Part shown: positions 1 to 4,923 of the stretch, piece after piece
Layout of the letters: every line of letters begins with the position of its first letter
Numbering within the stretch: position 1 is the first letter of the stretch
Origin: Anaerolineales bacterium
GTDB lineage: Bacteria > Chloroflexota > Anaerolineae > 4572-78 > J111
Direction of reading: 5' to 3'
Assembly: GCA_012032575.1 (NCBI GenBank)
Contig: JAAUSP010000498.1
Coordinates: forward strand, 1 to 5,778
Length of the DNA stretch: 5,778 bases
Program-made: the position numbers and the translations under genes
Notes under the pieces: model-generated
Told to the model about the DNA's origin: nothing
The model's input: only the letters and a program-made list of their open reading frames with translations
The model's database searches: none

Positions 1-76
1 ATGCATGAGAACCCTCATTACATACCACGCTCCACACCTCACGGCCCGAAGCGACCCCACCTTTTATTGAAGTCAA

Positions 77-96
77 GTGCGCCGGGCGAAGCGCAC
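77..96. repeat. Short GC-rich inverted repeat downstream of the toxin gene
   Basis: GTGCGC (77-82) and GCGCAC (91-96) are perfect complements around an 8-nt loop. On the minus strand this lies 44-63 bases after the stop of the DUF5615 gene, so it could end that transcript. It has no real T-run after the stem, so an intrinsic terminator is only weakly supported. Positions 1-139 otherwise hold no gene I can support. Confidence 0.3.
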
Positions 97-139
97 CGCG
101 CACTGTATGGCGGCGTAAGTTTTCCGTTCGGGGCTTGTA

Positions 140-505
140 TTAGCTCAGGGGTAAGTAGACAATTTTATCCCGGTATTCATCAAGATATGAAGCGGCCCAA
201 ATCAGTAACAATTCTTCGATAGTTTCACCAACACTCATATTTGGGTTCAACTCGAAGATACCCGGAATGTGTCGCCCTTCTGCCAGATGGTCTCGCAGAT
301 GTCCCGGCATAGATTTACGATTGTTCGTTACCAAAATAAAGGAGTTTTCTTCACACCAATACAGAATATCTGGGTCAGGGGTTCCTTTGGGGGGCGCACC
401 CAAGATACCAATCCGCCAAATTGTCATCGTAGGTTCGCGTTTTAGTAATTCGGTGCGGTAGAGTGGGTCAACGTGTTCGTCTAACAGATAGCGAATAATA
501 CTCAT
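140..505 (-). CDS. DUF5615 family PIN-like protein, probable toxin of a TA pair
   Basis: A 121-residue protein of the DUF5615 (Mut7-C/PIN-like) type. The N-terminal LLDEHVDP at residues 7-14, the DPDIL segment at 44-48 and the strand ILVTNNR at 57-63 follow the family order of acidic strand 1, acidic helix and VTxD strand. Members are thought to act as cytoplasmic RNases in toxin-antitoxin pairs. The frame is open upstream to 607, but I chose the ATG at 503-505 because it overlaps the upstream DUF433 stop as ATGA and because the family begins with MxxxxLLDE. Translational coupling to DUF433 is therefore likely. One oddity is that the position usually written VTxDxD reads VTNNRK here (59-64), so the expected third acidic residue is missing. 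Activity as a classical PIN nuclease is therefore uncertain. The family call is firm; the toxin role is inferred from the pairing. Confidence 0.85.
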   Translation of the reverse strand: MSIIRYLLDEHVDPLYRTELLKREPTMTIWRIGILGAPPKGTPDPDILYWCEENSFILVTNNRKSMPGHLRDHLAEGRHIPGIFELNPNMSVGETIEELLLIWAASYLDEYRDKIVYLPLS

Positions 506-825
506 GCGGCTTTTTGACGTTCTGCTTTTAGAGCACGTAATCGCAACACGACCGGAGGTGGATTGCGTTCTTGTTCTTCTCGCGCCAGGCGACCATATTC
601 TAACCAATCAAGTAAATAGGATTCAATTTTTTCACGGTTATGTAAATAATAAAGTATGGTGGCGTAAATTTGTTCCAGGGTTAGAGTGGGAAAGCGTTTT
701 ACCATCGCTTCGGGCGTTTGTTCACGATAAATATATTCGTAAAGGACAGACTCAATCCCAACCCGTGAACCTTTTAATCGAATATCATCAGGGGCTAAAA
801 AATCGAAGTAATTTTCAAGCTGCAT
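502..825 (-). CDS. DUF433 domain protein, probable antitoxin
   Basis: A 107-residue protein with the DUF433 pattern. APDDIRLKGSRVGIESVL (11-28) matches the family's G-x-R-[IV] entry strand and helix. TPEAMVKRFPTLTLEQIYATILYYL (37-61) matches the helix-turn-helix-like 'SPEEI...P.LTLE.I..AL.Y' part. The C-terminal 70-107 is charged and helical, as expected of a segment that could wrap a toxin. The start ATG at 823-825 is preceded, on the minus strand, by GGGAGGT (839-833) with 7-nt spacing. It is the first gene of a two-gene operon with the DUF5615 protein (4-bp overlap), and a sigma70-like promoter sits just upstream. DUF433 proteins are commonly found next to DUF5615 proteins and are presumed DNA-binding antitoxins that repress their own operon. 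That role is inferred, not shown here. Confidence 0.85.
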   Translation of the reverse strand: MQLENYFDFLAPDDIRLKGSRVGIESVLYEYIYREQTPEAMVKRFPTLTLEQIYATILYYLHNREKIESYLLDWLEYGRLAREEQERNPPPVVLRLRALKAERQKAA

Positions 826-867
826 TGTTATTACCTCCCAAAGTTTGGGGTTTAATTTTCAACATAA

Positions 868-896
868 ATTATACTGCAAAAGAAAAACTTCACCAA
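868..896 (-). promoter_or_regulatory. Promoter of the DUF433-DUF5615 operon
   Basis: On the minus strand a perfect -10 box TATAAT (873-868) lies 17 bp after TTGGTG (896-891), a partial -35 box with matching TTG. The predicted start near 861 would give a leader of about 35 nt carrying the GGGAGGT ribosome site. The position fits the gene order well. The -35 match is weak, so the call rests on the -10 and the spacing. Confidence 0.6.
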
Positions 897-938
897 GCCC
901 AAAAAGCCGCCCACCGATGTAGTACAGTTGTCAAGTAG

Positions 939-1289
939 CGGAACCTTAAAATTATAAAAATAGACCCAGGTAAAGGCTAAAAAAAGAGACAGCTTGAACC
1001 ACACACCGACCTCAAACCCAGGGTTGAGCGGTCACTTTTGTCAGGAAATGTTCAACTCAGCGACCGGCCAGGTTTGCTCAGGTCGCGGTTGTCGAGGGCG
1101 GCGGGCAGTAGGTTACCGTGCCATATAGAAAACGGCCACCCCCAACCCAAAAGGTCAAAGGTGGCCGCGCCGTTTACAGAATCATCAAGATTTGGGAAAA
1201 ATACCTGGCAGCCTTCCAGACTCTGTAGCAGTTTGGGGGCAGCCGTAGCTACAGAGAAATTTGCCAATATCGAGGAAGCCTTAAGGCAG
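939..1289. other. Gene-poor stretch with several hairpins, possible gene remnants
   Basis: No intact gene is supported. Three inverted repeats are visible. GGCCACC (1134-1140) pairs with GGTGGCC (1160-1166). AAACGGC (1130-1136) can alternatively pair with GCCGTTT (1169-1175). A perfect 9-bp pair CTCTGTAGC (1221-1229) / GCTACAGAG (1248-1256) lies just before the antitoxin-like ORF and could be an operator or a scar. A frame running from GTG at about 1115 to TAG at 1226-1228 would encode roughly 37 residues ending IIKIWEKYLAAFQTL. It looks protein-like but matches nothing I recognise. Antitoxin-frame sequence from about 1245 also reads as plausible protein, so the 5' end of the next gene may begin here. 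Confidence 0.4.
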
Positions 1290-1511
1290 ATGGCTCTGGC
1301 CGCAGTCCGAAACAAAATCGCTTATTACCGACGCCGGATTCGCACCTTAGAACGCAAGTACGCCACTGACTTCAATACTTTTACCACCCGCTTGCAAGGA
1401 CGAGCGACTCCTGCTGAAGAAGATGACTGGTTAGCCTGGCGGTCAGCCCAAAGCATGGAAGCCGATTGGCGAAAGGTTTATCAGGACTTACTCAATGGTG
1501 GCAATCGCTGA
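1290..1511 (+). CDS. Small helical antitoxin-like protein, start unresolved, possibly decayed
   Basis: From the ATG at 1290 this is 73 residues: a basic helix with AYYRRRIRTLERKYATDF (residues 14-31), then GRATPAEEDDWLAWRSAQ and a final helix ending LLNGGNR. The composition and order recall short alpha-helical proteins that sit directly before DUF6516/TumE-like toxins in cyanobacteria and Chloroflexota. The next ORF overlaps its end by 17 bp, as in a TA operon. The start is doubtful. The same frame is open from an ATG at 1038, and EKFANIEEALRQ just before residue 1 looks like part of the helix. No good ribosome site precedes 1290 (AAGG lies only 3 nt away, GAGGA 13 nt away). The stretch encoded by 1038-1244 looks non-coding. 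Together with the broken partner this suggests the module is decaying. The family call is from memory of the pattern and is moderate at best. Confidence 0.5.
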   Translation: MALAAVRNKIAYYRRRIRTLERKYATDFNTFTTRLQGRATPAEEDDWLAWRSAQSMEADWRKVYQDLLNGGNR

Positions 1512-1650
1512 TGATTTGCTAAATCTCCTCCATCAACACGGCTTGGTTCGAAACGTTCGGGTCGTTAATTATGATGAAACGCCATTCGGTAAGTTGGAGT
1601 TAAAAATCCGTTGTCGCCTCGTTACCCCGACCTGTCACTGGGCGGTTTGA
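1495..1650 (+). pseudogene. Truncated DUF6516/TumE-like toxin remnant
   Basis: A 51-codon ORF starts at the ATG at 1495, inside the end of the antitoxin-like gene. It begins MVAIADDLLNLLHQHGLV (1-18) and continues RVVNYDETPFGKLELKIRCRLV (22-43). This resembles the N-terminal helix and first two strands of DUF6516/TumE-like toxins, whose full length is usually above 100 residues. After V43 the similarity stops and the frame runs into TGA at 1648. Neither other plus-strand frame restores a plausible continuation, so this looks like a deletion or replacement of the C-terminal part, not a simple frameshift. The missing core would leave the protein inactive. It could also be a short genuine ORF, but the abrupt loss of family pattern argues for a remnant. 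The family identity is an inference from pattern memory. Confidence 0.45.
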
Positions 1651-1681
1651 GCTTCAAAAAGGCCAAACCCGAAGCTGAAAC
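1645..1681. repeat. Inverted repeat at the end of the toxin remnant
   Basis: GTTTGAGCTTC (1645-1655) and GAAGCTGAAAC (1671-1681) pair at 10 of 11 positions around a 15-nt loop. The left arm contains the TGA stop of the remnant. It could be a transcript-end hairpin, though no T-run follows, or part of the element that replaced the toxin's C-terminus. A frame through it that ends in TAA at 1734-1736 reads GGLSFKKAKPEAETGEQGK and beyond, with no family I recognise. Confidence 0.4.
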
Positions 1682-1740
1682 CGGCGAGCAGGGCAAACTA
1701 TTTTGGGCGCAGATACTCTCGCCTCCCAAGCAATAACCCG

Positions 1741-1806
1741 CCACGAATTAACACAAATTAACCCGAAAAAAGAAAAATAATTTGTGAAATTTGTGTAAAT
1801 TCGTGG
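1741..1806. repeat. AT-rich 19-bp inverted repeat (extragenic dispersed-repeat type)
   Basis: The arms 1741-1759 (starting CCACGAATTAACAC) and 1788-1806 (ending AAATTCGTGG) match at 18 of 19 positions with a 28-nt loop. Sequences of this CACGAATTNACACAAATT type occur as dispersed extragenic repeats in many Chloroflexota and Bacteroidota genomes (from general knowledge). It may fold as a hairpin in RNA and could separate the toxin remnant from the following operon. The sequence from here to the next promoter at 1867 shows no gene. Confidence 0.65.
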
Positions 1807-1866
1807 CAAAAATAGCCCATTGTAGCCCTGGGAGTTGAGAGGCACTGCACCCAATTATTTTGAAGC

Positions 1867-1895
1867 TTGCCACATCCCTCCAAATCTGCTATAGT
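1867..1895 (+). promoter_or_regulatory. Strong sigma70-like extended -10 promoter for the M20 hydrolase operon
   Basis: TTGCCA (1867-1872, 5 of 6 to consensus) is separated by exactly 17 bp from TATAGT (1890-1895, 5 of 6). A TG dinucleotide at 1887-1888 gives an extended -10 (TGCTATAGT). The predicted start near 1902 leaves a leader of about 110 nt before the ATG at 2013, and that leader contains the hairpin-forming repeat at 1924-1983. This is the best promoter match in the window on the plus strand. Confidence 0.6.
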
Positions 1896-1923
1896 TGGCT
1901 TTCCCATATTTTTACCAAATTCA

Positions 1924-1983
1924 GACAGAATTAACAGGATTAACAAGATTTTTTCTAATCCTGTAAATCCTGTAAATCCTGTC
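1924..1983. repeat. Inverted repeat built from 9-bp units in the hydrolase leader
   Basis: The left arm (1924-1950) and right arm (1957-1983) pair at 23 of 27 positions with a 6-nt loop TTTTCT. The right arm is three tandem copies of a 9-mer: AATCCTGTA, AATCCTGTA, AATCCTGTC. The left arm keeps the same 9-bp period in degenerate form. This 'ACAGGATTAACAGGATT' type of extragenic repeat is widespread in several phyla. Here it ends 16 bp before the ribosome site GGAGG (2000-2004). A long hairpin at that place could affect leader stability or act as a partial attenuator, which is inference. Confidence 0.75.
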
Positions 1984-2012
1984 AAAAGCTCTTACTTTTG
2001 GAGGCATAAACC

Positions 2013-3257
2013 ATGACCCTACAACCCAAACGAACTGTGGCCGAATTAAAAGAACTGCGCGCCCTGACCGGCGATGAAAACGGAGCGCAGCGGGTCTGCT
2101 GGACCGACACCTGGGCCAAAGCGCGGGCCTGGATGCGCGACAAGCTGGCCGAACTGCCGGTCGAAGTGACCATTGACGAAGCCGGCAACCAGTGGGCCAC
2201 CCTGAAAGGCAAGTCCGACAAAGCCATGCTCATCGGCGGGCATATTGACTCCGTGCCCAACGGCGGCTGGCTCGACGGCTGTTTGAATGTGCTGGCCGGG
2301 CTGGAAGTGCTGCGCCGCATCGCCAGCGAAGGCACGCCGCCGGTCACGGTGCGGCTGGTGGATTGGGCCGACGAAGAGGGCGCAAGGTTTGGGCGCAGTC
2401 TGTTCGGCTCCAGCGCCGCCTCCGGCAATATGAACCCGGACGATCTGCGCGGCCTGGCCGACCGGGATGGCATCAAGCTGCCCGACGCCCTGGCCCAACA
2501 GGGGGTGGACCTCGACCGGGCCAAAGAAGCGGGCCAGCAGTTAACCAATGCCGCCGCCTATCTGGAACTGCACATCGAGCAGGGGCCGGTGCTGGAAAGT
2601 ATGGATTTGCCGCTGGGCGTGGTCCTCGGTACCTTTGGGGTGGAGCGCCACCGCATCACCTGGCGCGGGCAGGCCGCTCACGCCGGTTCAACGCCCATGG
2701 ACAAACGCCGCGACGCCCTGGCCGGAGCGGCTAAACTGGCCCTGGAAATCCGGCCCATTGCCCAGCGCGTCGGCGACGGCGCGGTTTGCACCTCCGGCGG
2801 CGTGGTTTGCAAGCCGGGGATTGTGACCTCGGTGGTCGAAACGGCGGAGCAGTTGCTCGACCAGCGCCACCTGGATGCAGCCAGGCTGGCCTCGATGCTG
2901 GCGCAGGCCAAACAGGCCAGCCAGCGCTTTGCCGAAGAGGAAAACATCGCGGTGGAATGGGAGCGCCTCTGGAACATTGAACCGATCCTGTTTCATCCGC
3001 AGCTCATCGAATTTGCCGACGAGGCTATCCGCGAAGTTTCGGGAACCTCCCACCGTCTGCCCAGCGGCCCGCTCCACGACGCCGCCGAGGTGGCTCGCGC
3101 CGGGGTGCCGACGATCATGCTCTTTGTGCAAAGCCTGCGCGGGCTGTCTCACACCAAAGTTGAAGATACCAAAGAAGAACACCTGGAACTGTCCGTCCAG
3201 GCCCTCGACCGGCTGGCCAGCAAAACAATGGCCTGGCTTGTTAATGGTGAATTGTGA
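2013..3257 (+). CDS. M20-family amidohydrolase (N-carbamoyl-amino-acid hydrolase/allantoate amidohydrolase type)
   Basis: A 414-residue cytoplasmic metallo-hydrolase of the M20 hydantoinase/carbamoylase group, which cleaves N-carbamoyl amino acids, ureidoglycine-type compounds or related amides using two divalent metals. Visible signatures are GGHIDSVPNGGWLDG (75-89; metal ligands H77 and probably D88), DEEGARFG (120-127; catalytic E121 and ligand E122), LHIEQGPVLE (186-195; H187 ligand), HAGSTPMDKRRDA (223-235, substrate/dimer loop) and LSHTKVED (378-385; H380 ligand). The catalytic domain spans about 1-205 and 325-410, with the dimerisation lid between them. The length is normal for the family. 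The start ATG at 2013 follows GGAGG (2000-2004) with 8-nt spacing. The last codons (NGEL and stop) lie in an AT-rich repeat. It is the first gene of a cluster with an EamA membrane protein and a GNAT enzyme. The exact substrate cannot be read; AmaB/HyuC-like and AllC-like roles are both possible. Confidence 0.9.
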   Translation: MTLQPKRTVAELKELRALTGDENGAQRVCWTDTWAKARAWMRDKLAELPVEVTIDEAGNQWATLKGKSDKAMLIGGHIDSVPNGGWLDGCLNVLAGLEVLRRIASEGTPPVTVRLVDWADEEGARFGRSLFGSSAASGNMNPDDLRGLADRDGIKLPDALAQQGVDLDRAKEAGQQLTNAAAYLELHIEQGPVLESMDLPLGVVLGTFGVERHRITWRGQAAHAGSTPMDKRRDALAGAAKLALEIRPIAQRVGDGAVCTSGGVVCKPGIVTSVVETAEQLLDQRHLDAARLASMLAQAKQASQRFAEEENIAVEWERLWNIEPILFHPQLIEFADEAIREVSGTSHRLPSGPLHDAAEVARAGVPTIMLFVQSLRGLSHTKVEDTKEEHLELSVQALDRLASKTMAWLVNGEL

Positions 3258-3323
3258 ATAATGAATTGTGAATTGTGAACTGGGAAGAATCTGTTCACAA
3301 TTCATAATTGACAATTTACAATT
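3250..3323. repeat. AT-rich inverted repeat between hydrolase and EamA gene
   Basis: The arms 3250-3280 and 3293-3323 pair at 26 of 31 positions around a 12-nt loop, with a perfect 12-bp inner stem (3269-3280 with 3293-3304). AATTGTG recurs at 3250-3256, 3264-3270 and 3271-3277 in the left arm. AATTTAC-like units extend the right side to 3330. The hydrolase stop codon (3255-3257) lies in the left arm. The hairpin could reduce read-through into the next gene or protect the upstream message. Such (GA)ATTGTGAATT repeats are common extragenic elements. Confidence 0.75.
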
Positions 3324-3343
3324 TACAATTGCCTCGGAGTGCT

Positions 3344-3799
3344 ATGGAAACCCTGATGAAAGAGTACGGCTGGGTGGTGCTGGGTTTGGCAGCGGCGTTG
3401 AGTGCTGCCGGGGTGACGCTTTTTGGCAGCATCGGCCTGGAAAAAGTTGATCCCACCCTGGCTACCACCTTGCGCTCGATCATGATGATGTTGACCCTGG
3501 TTATCGTGTCACTGAACGGCGGGCAGTTGCAGACGCTCTGGCAGGGTAGCAGCAACGTGGATGGTCGGGCCTGGCTGTTTATCATGCTGGCCGGTCTTTC
3601 CGGGGCCATCTCCTGGCTGGCGTACTTTGCGGCCCTGCGACTGGGAGTGGCCAGCAAGATTTCGGCCCTCGACCGGCTGAGTGTGGCCTTTATTTTTGTA
3701 CTGAGCCTCATCTTTTTGGGGGAACGTCACGGCTGGCACGGTTGGCTTGGCCTGGGGTTATTGGTGGCCGGGGTCTATTTGATTGCCGCTGATAAATGA
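3344..3799 (+). CDS. EamA/DMT-family membrane protein, half-size transporter
   Basis: A 151-residue hydrophobic protein with one EamA domain. Five likely membrane helices lie near residues 9-28, 38-57, 77-98, 112-126 and 133-149. The WLAYFAALRLGVASKISALDRLSVAFIFVLSLIFLGE stretch (91-127) is the hallmark EamA C-terminal part, with its Gly-Glu at the end of helix 4. Full-length DMT exporters carry two such domains (about 300 residues), so this one probably works as a dimer, as EmrE-like proteins do. The start ATG at 3344 has GGAG (3336-3339) 4 nt upstream. An earlier in-frame TTG at 3308 would translate the extragenic repeat and was rejected. Its stop overlaps the GNAT start (ATGA, 3796-3799), so the two are translated as a pair. 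The substrate is unknown; small metabolites or amino-acid derivatives are typical of the superfamily. Confidence 0.85.
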   Translation: METLMKEYGWVVLGLAAALSAAGVTLFGSIGLEKVDPTLATTLRSIMMMLTLVIVSLNGGQLQTLWQGSSNVDGRAWLFIMLAGLSGAISWLAYFAALRLGVASKISALDRLSVAFIFVLSLIFLGERHGWHGWLGLGLLVAGVYLIAADK

Positions 3800-4308
3800 C
3801 TCCCCCTCTCATCCGCGAAGCCCAACCCGATGATGCCGGGCCATTCCTGACATACATCCAGCGGCTCATTACTGAGCCGGACATCAATATTCCCCTGACT
3901 CCCGACGAATTCAAGTTCACCCTAGCAGAAGAACGCCAAATTCTGGCCGATTATGCCGCTGCCGCCAATTCGGTTTTTCTGGTGGCCGAGGTGGGTGGTG
4001 AAATGGTAGGCCAACTGAGCTGCAAAGGCGGCGTGCGCCAGGCCACTCGCCATACCGCCGTTCTGGGCATGTCGGTGAGCCAGGCGTGGCGCGGTCAGGG
4101 CGTTGGCAGCAGGCTAATGGCCCAGGCAGTTGCCTGGGCCAAACAAACCGGCATTGTCAGCCGGCTTGAACTTTATGTTTACGCCCGCAATCAGCCCGCC
4201 ATTGCCCTGTACCGCAAGTTCGGTTTTGAAATCGAAGGGCGGCGGCGGCAGGTTATTTACCAGAACGGTGCATACCTGGATGATTTGCTAATGGCCTTGC
4301 TTCTTTGA
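3796..4308 (+). CDS. GNAT-family N-acetyltransferase
   Basis: A 170-residue acetyl-CoA-dependent acetyltransferase, cytoplasmic. It opens with the IREAQPDDAGPFLTYI strand-helix (6-21) typical of RimI/PhnO-like GNATs. Motif A is WRGQGVGSRLM (98-108), with the R-G-Q-G-V-G pyrophosphate loop at 99-104. Motif B is YARNQPAIALYRKFGFEIEGRRR (129-151), with N132 and Y139 at the usual acyl-CoA-contact positions. The YQNGAYLDDLLMALLL tail (155-170) matches the family end. Translation probably depends on coupling to the EamA gene: the ATG overlaps that stop by 4 bp and no clear ribosome site precedes it. The acceptor (amino acid, peptide, small amine or antibiotic) is not evident. Placement after a membrane protein and an amidohydrolase hints at small-molecule processing, which is inference. 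Confidence 0.9.
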   Translation: MTPPLIREAQPDDAGPFLTYIQRLITEPDINIPLTPDEFKFTLAEERQILADYAAAANSVFLVAEVGGEMVGQLSCKGGVRQATRHTAVLGMSVSQAWRGQGVGSRLMAQAVAWAKQTGIVSRLELYVYARNQPAIALYRKFGFEIEGRRRQVIYQNGAYLDDLLMALLL

Positions 4309-4374
4309 AAATAGGCTCCTAAGCAGCGACGGACTCTGGCTCGTGAACACCCCCTTGAAAATAGGTTGGTTCAG

Positions 4375-4449
4375 GTCACTGCGAGCCGCAGGCGACGCAG
4401 TCGCCCACCCCGGACAGGAGATTGCTTCGGCCTACGGCCTCGCAATGAC
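4375..4449. repeat. GC-rich imperfect inverted repeat of dispersed type
   Basis: GTCACTGCGAG (4375-4385) and CTCGCAATGAC (4439-4449) form outer arms with 10 of 11 matches. The inner parts (CCGCAGGCGACGCAGTC to 4402, and GATTGCTTCGGCCTACGG from 4430) continue the symmetry with gaps. The 'CATTGCGAG...GAAGCAATC' pattern is a well-known type of dispersed extragenic repeat that is often miscalled as short ORFs. It follows the GNAT gene by 66 bp. Just before it, TTGAAAATAGG occurs at 4305-4315, across the GNAT stop, and again at 4355-4365. Just after it lies the 12-bp palindrome GTCCCTAGGGAC (4468-4479). Confidence 0.6.
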
Positions 4450-4500
4450 ATTTTCATTGCCGGTGTCGTCCCTAGGGACTGTCCGACTCCTTCGTAAATA

Positions 4501-4539
4501 GAGGCGAGGAGGTGAGGAACTTCCTCGCCTCCTCGCCTC
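4501..4539. terminator. Strong 19-bp hairpin, possible terminator or repeat
   Basis: GAGGCGAGGAGGTGAGGAA (4501-4519) pairs with 4521-4539 at 18 of 19 positions around a single central base, so a very stable stem with a small loop can form. It lies about 190 bp after the GNAT stop. What follows is ATTTGTAGC, and a longer T-run comes only near 4557-4563. It is therefore not a textbook intrinsic terminator. It may end the M20-EamA-GNAT transcript, or be another member of the repeat cluster. Confidence 0.45.
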
Positions 4540-4760
4540 ATTTGTAGCTTTAACCCCTTTTTTGCCACTCCCTCAGTTTTCCTGCCTCCCTCCATTTACC
4601 TTATTTTTATGGGCTGGATACCTCTTCTACCGATATAAAAGATATCGAGCAAATTCTCACTTACTCTAAACCTAAGTTCCTGGGCCCCTCTCTTATTAGA
4701 CAAGGGCAAATATATTAATGAGGAGGTAAATATAGACCTTCAGAAAAAGGTTTTGCATCT
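4540..4760. other. AT-rich gene-free stretch
   Basis: No coding signal is visible. It contains a small perfect hairpin CGATAT-AAAAG-ATATCG (4631-4647). It also has an orphan ribosome-site-like AGGAGGT (4721-4727) with no usable start codon at the right distance. I checked for c-di-GMP riboswitch core elements because a receptor gene follows, and did not find them. Confidence 0.4.
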
Positions 4761-4814
4761 GTAGTAACGACTTCAGTCGTTTTAAGCAGCAATAACGACT
4801 AAAGTCGTCACTAT
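4761..4814. repeat. REP-like doublet (REPIN-type) with GTAG head
   Basis: The first unit (4761-4781) starts with GTAG and contains the perfect palindrome AACGACT-TC-AGTCGTT (4766-4781). The second (4794-4814) is its inverted copy, matching at 18 of 21 positions and ending CTAT, a one-base variant of CTAC. Two inverted GTAG-headed palindromes 12 bp apart fit the layout of REP doublets mobilised by RAYT (TnpA-REP) tyrosine transposases in other bacteria. No RAYT gene is in the window. It sits 109 bp before the receptor start. Confidence 0.65.
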
Positions 4815-4923
4815 GAGTCAAAAACATTATCTGAACAATTATAAGATTTACTTTAACCAAAGCAGTATCGGGCTTACCGACAATAACTTATCTAAAACAT
4901 TCGCATCACAAGGAGAAAAATTT

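Noticed and set aside
1..222. 73-codon plus-strand ORF starting at base 1
   Set aside because: It overlaps the DUF5615 gene on the other strand, has low-complexity unlikely composition and no ribosome site, so it looks like a chance opening.
504..938. 144-codon plus-strand ORF across the DUF433 gene
   Set aside because: It is antisense to the clearly recognisable DUF433 protein, and its translation shows no family pattern.
1052..1315. 87-codon minus-strand ORF
   Set aside because: It is antisense to the antitoxin-like frame, shows no recognisable motif and lies in a hairpin-rich stretch.
1741..1983. CRISPR-like array
   Set aside because: The repeats are inverted, unequal and lack regular spacers. 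The 9-bp units are contiguous, so this is not an array.
1982..2548. 188-codon minus-strand ORF over the hydrolase start
   Set aside because: It is a Ser/Ala/Arg-rich shadow of the GC-rich M20 gene, whose catalytic motifs lie on the plus strand.
2688..3314. 208-codon minus-strand ORF over the hydrolase end
   Set aside because: It is a shadow of the same gene, and its first residues come from the AT-rich repeat.
3308..3343. Upstream TTG start for the EamA gene
   Set aside because: It would translate the extragenic repeat. The ATG at 3344 has its own GGAG and gives the family-type N-terminus.
4371..4595. 74-codon minus-strand ORF containing SLRGRRPKQSP
   Set aside because: It is the typical translation of the dispersed repeat and hairpin at 4375-4539, with no protein family behind it.
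4600..4923. Possible c-di-GMP riboswitch ahead of the receptor
   Set aside because: A GGGCAAA string is present at 4704-4710, but the paired conserved GAAAG and ACGCAAAGC elements are absent.
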